Below, piece after piece: positions 56,236 through 64,000 of a stretch of 64,000 nt of DNA (the stretch's first letter is position 1; every line of letters begins with the position of its first letter). The notes under the pieces were generated by a model that worked only from the letters and a program-made list of their open reading frames with translations, was not told the origin of the DNA and made no database searches. The DNA is from Casuarina equisetifolia (taxonomy: Eukaryota > Streptophyta > Magnoliopsida > Fagales > Casuarinaceae), in contig CM052358.1 of NCBI GenBank assembly GCA_028551475.1, positions 20,114,853 through 20,178,852 of the forward strand. Direction: 5' to 3'. The position numbers and the translations under genes were made by a program.

Positions 56236-58639
56236 GAATGATTAATTTTTGGATAATTGATCAACGCAAAATTGCTAAGCCTTATTTTATATATATGATG
56301 ATTACGGGAAACTAATAAATTACTTTCTTATTCTCTACTATGTATAATGTAAAGGGGAGAAATAATTGTAAACATGCACAATAGTCCAAAAAGTTATTTA
56401 ATTTCAATGGTATTTAAGCTAAAAAAAAAGGTGCATTGACAAAGCTAATGTTAACACCAAAAAAAAAAAAAAAAACGAACGACATAGGGTATATCTACAG
56501 TTACCCTGAAGAAAATGCTGACCTTAAACCAAGATGATGATGTTATCTGCAGAAAGAGACATCTTATGCAACCTCGTTCATGGATTTAATTTAAGAATTA
56601 ATAACCCACTAGAGACTAGTTTGTATACTACGACATGATTTGAGAAATAGTCAAGATCACTCATGTTGGTCCAAAATCGAACCTACTGATTTAAGGCGAA
56701 AAGGATAGAAGGAAACATATGCTAATTTTCTATAATTTCACATAATTCATATATGACAAGAAAACCTGGTACATAGTTAATGTGATGTGCTACTCCCCTA
56801 ATGTTGACAACAAAATTCTCGTGTCACATGACTTAATTAGGTTGATTTGAACTATTTATAACGATTTTGTTTATATTTAGTTATATTGGAATATAACTCA
56901 TTGACTTCAATATTAAAGGTTTATTGAAATTGTTTGTCAATCTCAATTTAACCTACTACAAAACCAATTCAAGACTTATTATATGCATGCTTTTATGCTT
57001 ATTCGTTTAATGTAAAATCCAACATAAGTTCTTCACAACTTGGATATCATGAGAGGAACCTGTAAAGGTGGTCTATATGATCTTTTTTATTTTTTATTTT
57101 TCAAAACAATTTCTTGTGAACTTGGTACCACGGATAGTGGAAGTGGCTTGAGTTATTCAAGGTTACTTTATGGCTTTATCCATATTTGTGCTTCAGAAAC
57201 CGTTTTCAGTACATAATATTGAGACTTTTTCTTTGGAAGAAAAGAGAAGTGAAAAAAAGGTGAGCATTCATGTTGCATAGCTAGGATTTGAAAAACTTGA
57301 TTAACTTTTATGATTCAACATCTAAATTTTCTTTGTTTCTGCATATGCATCATATTAAATATTTAGAGTATCTTTTCCACTCTAAAATGCTAGTATTCAA
57401 AAGTTTGTATCTTATGATTGAATAATTCTAAGTTTTTAGTTTAAATTTTATACCTCTTTAGCTCATCATGTTAATAAGTTTATACTTTTAGGCTATTTAA
57501 CTATTCCAATCAAGTGTGACATCTGTCTTTTTTTTTTTTTTTTTAATAACTCATGCATACATTTATGCACCCTTGGAGTGTCAAATTTGGGACCCCTTGG
57601 TCATAGGAAGCACTCGTTGACAATATGATCATTTCACTTGTTGCAATGCCTGCACATTCATTCTCCTTTTTTGTAACTAATTGTTTTTTTGAATAAATAA
57701 CATGCCGACTTGTATTTGAGTTTTTTTTTTAATACAACGCTTGTTATTTTTCTTTTTCTTTCTTTCTTTTTTTTTTGTTAGGTAGGTCGTACAAAAAAAA
57801 AATTCAGTAAATGTGGGTCCCGCCGTAACCACGGTTTCCCACATTCAATCCACATTAAACAAATTTTTTTTTTCAACCTAGAAAATTAGATAATCTAAAA
57901 ATTCAATTCCAAACAAATTTTTGACCGTTATTTCACTATTGGTTAGACATGTTTTCATCATGGAAGATGAATTATAACATCAATATGTTGATAAGATCTC
58001 ATATATCTCAATTTTCTCTAAGCCAATGATTTTGTTAAGAAACTTGTATAAAATGATTGATGCAAATACTTTTTTTTTTGTTATTATGAAAAGTCAAATA
58101 TTATATATTATCAAAGAAAATATAAAATTTTTTAGTTACAATATCATTATTTAAGCTCAAAAATTATATTTGATAAATTCTAAGCTCTTATAAAAACTTA
58201 TTATAATTTATATTATTTATTCCATTAATTAATGAAATTTAACATTTCACTTTCTTTTTGATTTTTGTAATAATTGTTGAGTTGTGTAGACTTTTATCTT
58301 TGAATAGCTTTTTGTTTGTTTCATTCTAAGTGTGATACAATGTAATTTGGAAAAATATATTGAACAAGTTGTTGCAAAACTTTTGCATATTGATCTAAAT
58401 ACATAAGCTACATGTTATTTTTCCTTTAAAAATAAATGTACTTTTCACTTAAAATAATAATACTTTTGATATTTTATGAAGACAATTATATAAAAATAAA
58501 TAAAGCATGTATATGATGAAAAGAACTTGCATTTTTCAAAAGTATGTTACTTCAATGATATTGATGTAAGGTGAAAGCACTTATGTAAGACTATTAGGTA
58601 ATAGTTTTTTTTTTCTTTCTTTCTTTCTTAAGCTTACTT
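56236..58639. other. Very AT-rich intergenic DNA
   Basis: Long poly-A and poly-T tracts occur (for example near 56458, 57530 and 57723), with no exon-like frames. No element ends or RNA genes were recognised. Confidence 0.6.
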
Positions 58640-59330
58640 GGTCATCCACGCGTCCATGTCAACTACATGGGCAACTTCAGCTGTTGCGTGCTTTTTTGAA
58701 CTCCCAGATCAGAAAAAGCTGCATTGCCTTCCCCACTAGTCCGAATGGGTGGTTGCAAGTGGTATCTTAATGGATGATTTTGAACGCTATACTTACAATC
58801 GATCAAGTTGTCTATTGAGAACGAATCAAATCGGATGGTTCTATTTCCCAATCTTTCTGACTTGCTCCTACGGAACCAAGGTCGAAAAGATTGGGAAAAA
58901 ATAGGTCATTCACAACCACTGATAAAGGATTCCTCGACAAGTTCAGGATTAGTAATCCTTTTTAGAAATCGAATGGATTTGATCTTATCTTATACATACG
59001 CGAGGAAGGTAATAAAAAAGGGAAAGAAGACGAGTTCTTCTTTCTTTTATAACTTAGGAGCCGTGCGAGATGAAAGTCTCATGCACGGTTTTGAATGAGA
59101 GAAAAAAGTGGGGAATCCTCTTTTCGACTCTGACTCTCCCACTCCAGTTGTTGCTTTTCTTTCTGTTACTTCAAAAGTAGCTGCTTCAGCTTCAGCCACT
59201 CGAATTTTCGATATTCCTTTTTATTTCTCATCAAACGAATGGCATCTTCTTTTGGAAATCCTAGCTATTCTTAGCATGATATTTGGGAATCTCATTGCTA
59301 TTACTCAAACAAGCATGAAACGTATGTTAG
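58640..59330 (+). pseudogene. ndhB: Nuclear plastid DNA (NUPT): ndhB group II intron 3' end and start of exon 2
   Basis: From 59135 the frame [18 protein letters not shown], continuing through [19 protein letters not shown] to TSMKRM at 59327, is the start of exon 2 of plastid ndhB (NADH dehydrogenase-like complex subunit 2), with at most a few changes (for example SMIFGN where SMILGN is usual, as I recall). Immediately upstream, 59058-59091 (GAGCCGTGCGAGATGAAAGT...GCACGGTTT) is the 34-base domain V hairpin of a group II intron, followed by domain VI. Segment 58640-59057 reads as the preceding intron body. The copy lacks exon 1 and stops abruptly about 65 codons into exon 2, so it cannot make NdhB. 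The 5' border is approximate. Low divergence suggests recent transfer. Confidence 0.85.
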
Positions 59331-59352
59331 CTAATTTTGTAAGCTCATGTAA

Positions 59353-59995
59353 TGTGGGCTTTATCAATGAGCATAAATAGTTCTCTTATGAAGGTGTATT
59401 AATGTAATTAATATTGGTTCAGTTAATTAGACAGATTTTGACCTTAATTGCGAGTATGGTGCTAGCCAGTGTGGGCCTTAGTGCACTTTATAGAACTGTG
59501 ATGAGTCAGGACTATTTAGTTAGCACGTGTTATGTTATATCGGCTAAGTCCCCCCTCTAGCTTAAATTATGTGCATTGGGCTCAGTATACGGAATCAATG
59601 TTGATGGTAGGGGTATAATGGTCATTTCATTATAATCACTGTGCATGTACTGTTTACGTAATGTGCATGTACTGTTCACGTACTGTACATGCACTGTTCA
59701 CGGACACTGTTCACAGTATCCGTTTTAAAAGAGAAATTCTATTCTCGGTTTTGTTATCCGAACACTTCCTCGACCATATTTTGTTGATCTGATTCCGTTT
59801 CTGAGCTCCAACTTCTCATCGGCTAGCACGATTAAGAAATAGAGGGTAAGATCTTAGCCAAGATCCTTCTATTAAGATGCAGTCCCCTTCAGGTATGTTT
59901 TTTCGTTTTATTTATTCGATTTCAATTCATTATCAACCTATAATTGATGTTAGATCCTGGTTTGAGTCTCGTTTGAGACAAAGTTTTTTCCCACA
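59353..59995 (+). repeat. Putative 5' LTR of the copia element
   Basis: TGTGGG at 59353 and CCCACA at 59990-59995 form perfect 6-base inverted ends, and the end lies two bases before the primer-binding site. A second possible start is TGTTAG at 59325, right where ndhB similarity stops. Inside are repeated CATGTACTGTT(C/T)ACGTA units at 59642-59710. With the 3' LTR outside the window, the borders cannot be confirmed by comparison. Confidence 0.6.
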
Positions 59996-61480
59996 ATTGG
60001 TATCAGAGCAATTGGTTTTTGGGACTGGTCATCCCGTTCATGATCGGGGGTCCTCACGCTGTGAGCTGTGTCGAAGCAGCGGCTCCTACCCCGACATGGC
60101 CCGTGCGGTTGCATGCCTCGAGAGGGGGTGCATAAAATCTGCTCTGAGGGACTCTGTTTGGGACACCTCTGCTGCTGCGCATAAGCCCACAATTGGTATC
60201 GGAGCCTTTAGCATCAATTTGGGTTGAAAAATGAGTTCTAAAACGAGTTTTTTGAAATTTACTTAGATCAAAAATTTCAAATTCCGATCTAGAACAAACC
60301 GGTGGGTATTTTTCAAAACAAACACCGGATATGTGATCCTCGGACTCTTAGGAGTCCGTTGATATCTTATTTGGCCACCTTCAGTGAAGGTTTTGACCTC
60401 ATGGGTACTGTTCATCAATACTATTCATTCTTGGCCGAAGAGAAAAATTAAGGTCTCTCTCATATTGGACGGATTTTTGTATAAAATCTGGTATCTATAG
60501 ATTTGTAGTGACCTGATCTACGTTTTGGTAACTTTATTGTTACCGGAAACGGCCAAGAAATGGGTCAAATAGGCGAAAACCCGCCGGAAAGGAAAACGGG
60601 TCTGTTATGACCCGTTTCAAGGAAGAAGATGACACTGTTGGAGTACTGTTGAATTACTGTTGAAGTACTGTTTAAGTTCTATACATAATACTGTTTAAGC
60701 ACTGTTTGAAAACACTGCTTAAATCACTGTTGACGGGTACTGTACTTTGGTACTATTTACGATACTGTTCCTATTCATACGGTACTGTTCACAAGTATTG
60801 TTTGACCGTTGACCAAGTCAAATTTTATTTGAAATTTATTATTTTTATACAATAAATTTATGTGTGATGTGCATTTTTGTTTCACACATTTGGTATGGTA
60901 ATTTTGTTATATGCATAATGATTTAGCATAAATTATACCATAAAGAATTACATACTATTTAATTACGCACATATTTTTGAATAAATAGTATGTTATTTGT
61001 GCAACACTTGGTTGTTGTTATTTTGGTGTAATTCAATGACGAATGCCCCTCGTCGATTTGAGATTTGAATTACATATTTTGAAGTGAGTAATATTTTGAA
61101 TTTAAATCGCGGTACAGGTGGGTCTCATGATTTAGTTAGGTTGTGACTACCAAAGTGGCACAACTTGATTGAGTTATGGGATTTCTATTTTGTGCTGAAG
61201 TAGGATTTCTTCGGTTCTAGTATATGGTTATACTCCCAATGAAAGTGACTATGTATTGGAATTTGAAGAATAACATAGTTTGTATGTGTGAGTTTCGCTG
61301 ATCCAAGTAGTCTATACACCCAAAGGTGGTGGACTATGAGGATGTGGTATTGGCTCATGACTACTACTATGTTGAGAGTGTTACAATTTTATGTCATTCG
61401 TTCACCCCAAAGGTGTTTGAATGATAATGTAAGCTCTCATTTGGTTTACTCACTAGATGCTAATTTTCTTTTGCATCGTT
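59996..61480 (+). other. Untranslated leader of the copia element
   Basis: It contains the primer-binding site, then a second almost identical CCCACAATTGGTATCGGAGC at 60186-60205 and an ACTGTT-rich array at about 60628-60810. A GC-rich stretch lies between the two primer-binding-like sites. Two AGGTGGTGGACT/CCAAAGGTG-type motifs lie near 61322 and 61407. No conserved protein was recognised before gag. Confidence 0.6.
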
Positions 61481-61499
61481 TTTGTTAGTCACCTTCTCT

Positions 61500-62390
61500 G
61501 TAAACAATGCTCAAGTCACTGTTGAGGTTCTTACTGGTGCTAATTACAAGAAGTGGAAGGAAGATATCTTGTTTGCTGTGGAAGTAGCAGAAATTGATAG
61601 TGCTCTCAAAATGGATAAGCCTGCTGATTTGACTCCAGAGAGTACTGAGGAACAGAGGCTTCACTATGCTAAATGGGAAAGATGTAATAAGTTTTGCCTT
61701 CTGACTATGAAGAGGTCTATCCAGGAACACCTTAAGTGTGATTATCCTGAGGAATGCACAGCTAAAGAATTTTTTGAGGCTGTTTCACAACGCAACAGAG
61801 TGTCTTCTCATGCTGAGATAAGTTCATTGATGCAAGTTCTTTTCAGTATGAGGTATAATGGAATTGAGAACATCAGAGATTATATTATGAGGATGGTGCA
61901 ATATCAGATGAGGCTTAAGGCTTTAAGAATGGTATTTTCTGAGCAGAGTATTGTGCATCAAGCTTTAATTAGCTTTCCTGCTGATTATACCATTATCAAA
62001 ACATCCTATAACAACAGTGTGCAGGATTGGACTGTTGATGATATGATAGAGAAGCTTATAGCTGAAGATAGTAAGTTGAAGAATGAAAAGTCTCATTCAG
62101 CTTTGTTTTCTCAAGCTTCCAGTTCTAATAAAGGAAAGAGACCCTTAAATCAGTCTCTGAGGGAGCAAAAAGTTAATCAGCCTCAGAAGGAGCAAAAAGT
62201 TACTCAGCCTAACAACAAGGTCCCAGGAACTTCTAATTCTAATAACAGGTTGGCAGTAAACATGAAGAATATTCAATGTTTATTCTGCAAGAAAATGGGA
62301 CATATGAGAAAAGACTGCCGCAAGTTTAAGAAATGGTTAGCTAAGCGTCAGGGTAAAGGGGTTCATAAACAGGAGGAAGCCAAACCCTGA
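61500..62390 (+). pseudogene. copia gag (nucleocapsid) reading frame
   Basis: This frame packages element RNA in virus-like particles. Diagnostic segments are LTGANYKKWKEDILFAVE (the copia gag entry motif, DUF4219/UBN2 type), AKWERCNKFCLLTMKRSI, the UBN2-like middle, and a CCHC zinc knuckle CLFCKKMGHMRKDC near the end (about 62275-62316). No ATG precedes the conserved start in frame, so the initiation codon is lost or lies in a spliced or shifted segment. The frame ends at TGA 62388, where a gag-pol fusion would be expected to continue. Confidence 0.85.
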
Positions 62391-64000
62391 TGAAAAATAC
62401 CTTTATGTTGGGAACAACCAGAAAGTGGAAGTAGAGCTTGTTGAAGATGTCATCCTTCTTTTGGATAGTGGTTTTAGGATGACTTTGAGTAGAACTTTTT
62501 ATGTATCGTCGTTTAGACGGAATTTGGTTTCACTTTCTGTACTTGACAGTTCTGGATATGCATTTGAATTTAAGAACACCGTTGTGACAATATTTTATAA
62601 TGCAAATGTAATTGGAAGTTGTGTTATGTCGAATGGCTTATACAGATTGGTTTTATCTCCACATGAAATTTATGTTACTTCTACTATTGACAAAAGTGTT
62701 TCCAAAAGACCTATGACTAAGGACTTGTCTTACACCTTGTGGCACAAGAGACTTGGCCATATTTCTAGAGATAGAGTGGATGGGTTGATCAAATCTAATA
62801 TTTTACCTGCTCTTAATAATGATCTGGAGATTTGTGTAGACTGTTGTAGAGGTAAGCTAACCAAGATAAAGAAGAAAAAGGCAGCTCATAATTCTGAATT
62901 GTTAGAAGTGATTCACACTGATATCAGTGGTCCTTATTGAGTAACTTTGTGTGGTAATGCATATTTCATTACATTTATTGATGATTTCTCTCGTTATGGA
63001 TATGTTTACTTAATTAAGGAAAAATCTGAATCACTTGAGAAATTCAAAGTGTTCAGAACTGAGGTTGAAAAGCAGTCAGGGAAAAGTATAAAGATTGTTA
63101 GATCTGATCGGGGTGGTGAATATTATGGCAGACATAGTGATGTAGGCCATATTATGGGTCCATTTGCTCAATATTTACAGAATTCTGGGATAGTTGGACA
63201 GTTTACTATGCCTGGAAGCCCCAAACAGAACGGTGTAGCTGAAAGGCGAAACCGTACTCTCATGGAGATGGTTAGATGTATGATGAGTAGAACTAATCTA
63301 CCTCTTTTTCTATGGGGAGAAGCTTTGAAGACTGCTATGTATATTCTCAATCGTGTTCCTACTAAGGCTGTGCCATTAACTCCTTTTGAATTATTTACGG
63401 GATGCAAACCTAGCCTGAATCATCTAAAGGTATGAGGATGCCCTGTAGAGGTCCGGTTATATAACCCAACATTAGGCAAGTTGGATTCTAGAACAGTCAG
63501 ATGTTATTTTGTGTCTTATCCAGACTATTCTAAAGGGTATCGATTTTATAACCCTACTAGAGGTGCTAGAATTGTTGAATCCTTAACAGCTAAGTTTCTG
63601 GAACTTGATGTTGCAGAAAGTGATACTAGTTCTCTAGTTATAGAGAATAGTAATGATGTTGATATGAGTATACCGTTTCCTCTATCTATTCAGTTAGATG
63701 CAGTTGTGCAAGAACCTGCTGTTGGTACAACTTCTGTAGAGGTTCCACTTGTTCAGAATCAGGATATAGAGATTCCTCCTCTTAGGAGATCTAACAGGGA
63801 GAAAAGACCTGCTATTCATCCTGATTATTTGGTTTATCTTGGAGAGCATGACTATGACATCGGTATTATTGAGGATCCAATGACTTATACTCAAGCTGTT
63901 TCTAGCCCTCAATCTAATTTTTGGAAAGATGCCATGAGAGATGAAATGCAGTCTATGAAGCAAAATCATGTTTGGGATCTAGTAGAGTTACCTAAGAAAT
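62391..64000 (+). pseudogene. copia pol: pre-integrase, integrase, start of reverse transcriptase
   Basis: The frame differs from gag. It opens with a truncated protease-linker region, then RRNLVSLSVLD, the pre-integrase HHCC zinc site (LWHKRLGHIS ... CVDC), integrase core motifs ([24 protein letters not shown], the [15 protein letters not shown] region with catalytic Glu) and the connection [19 protein letters not shown] codons interrupt at 62938 (before the integrase core) and 63433 (where family members have a Trp codon). After that the same frame runs to the window end, reaching the start of the reverse transcriptase (FWKDAMRDEMQSM). The protease active-site Asp-Ser/Thr-Gly is not present. 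Confidence 0.85.

Larger units (their letters stand above)
59353..64000 (+). mobile_element. Ty1/copia LTR retrotransposon, truncated by the window end
   Basis: The order is 5' LTR, primer-binding site (TGGTATCAGAGC, 59998-60009, tRNA-iMet), a 1.5 kb leader, gag, then pre-integrase, integrase and the beginning of reverse transcriptase. Integrase before reverse transcriptase defines copia. The copy is defective: gag lacks an ATG at its apparent start, gag and pol are in different frames, the aspartic protease core is absent, and in-frame TGA codons occur at 62938 and 63433. The RT active site, RNase H and 3' LTR lie beyond the window. The element abuts the plastid insert. Confidence 0.9.

Noticed and set aside
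58808-59098. 96-codon open frame in the plastid insert
   Set aside because: It translates ndhB group II intron sequence, ending across the domain V hairpin, so it is not a protein.

Overview
The window is nuclear DNA of a flowering plant, most likely a eudicot. The evidence is AT-rich spacers, many small exons separated by GT-AG introns, plant-type proteins (an OTLD1-like deubiquitinase, a plastid-targeted membrane protein, an organellar RRM protein), LTR retrotransposons primed by initiator tRNA-Met, and a piece of plastid ndhB in the nuclear sequence. The species cannot be named from the sequence alone. No bacterial-type operon, CRISPR array or new defence-like system was seen. This is ordinary gene-rich plant euchromatin with nested repeats at its edges.

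Layout. 1-2460: AT-rich spacer with a TRIM-like terminal-repeat relic. 2600-8060: OTU deubiquitinase of the OTLD1 type (+), 8 coding exons, 534 aa. 9398-16480: decapping activator DCP1 (+), 8 exons, 369 aa. 17570-23436: an old, inactivated Ty3/gypsy element on the minus strand with two diverged LTRs. 24217-26389: small organellar RRM protein (+), 4 exons, 132 aa, with a CT/C microsatellite touching the start codon. 27905-35978: nicalin-like ER membrane protein (-), 14 exons, 563 aa. 37894-42891: plastid four-helix membrane protein resembling AtpI/CGL160 (-), 9 exons, 306 aa. 44317-49003: RuvB-like 1 AAA+ ATPase (+), 12 exons, 458 aa. 49998-55043: LRR protein with a lysine-rich tail (+), 10 exons, 497 aa. 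55044-58640: AT-rich spacer with a SINE-like relic. 58640-59330: nuclear copy of plastid ndhB (group II intron 3' end plus the start of exon 2). From about 59353 to the window end: a Ty1/copia element that abuts the plastid insert and runs out of the window.

The exon models were built by hand from splice consensus, reading-frame continuity and family knowledge. Every coding total is divisible by three and ends at a stop codon, and the protein lengths agree with my recollection of the plant orthologues. The genes are independent transcription units, not a pathway. Several concern basic RNA, protein and chromatin handling: DCP1 in mRNA decay, OTLD1 in histone deubiquitination, RuvBL1 in INO80/SWR1/R2TP complexes, and nicalin in ER membrane-protein biogenesis. 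The items most worth a second look are two GC-AG introns, the plastid insert with the copia element at its edge, a duplicated primer-binding site and an ACTGTT-rich leader in the copia element, and the repeated basic motif in the LRR protein.
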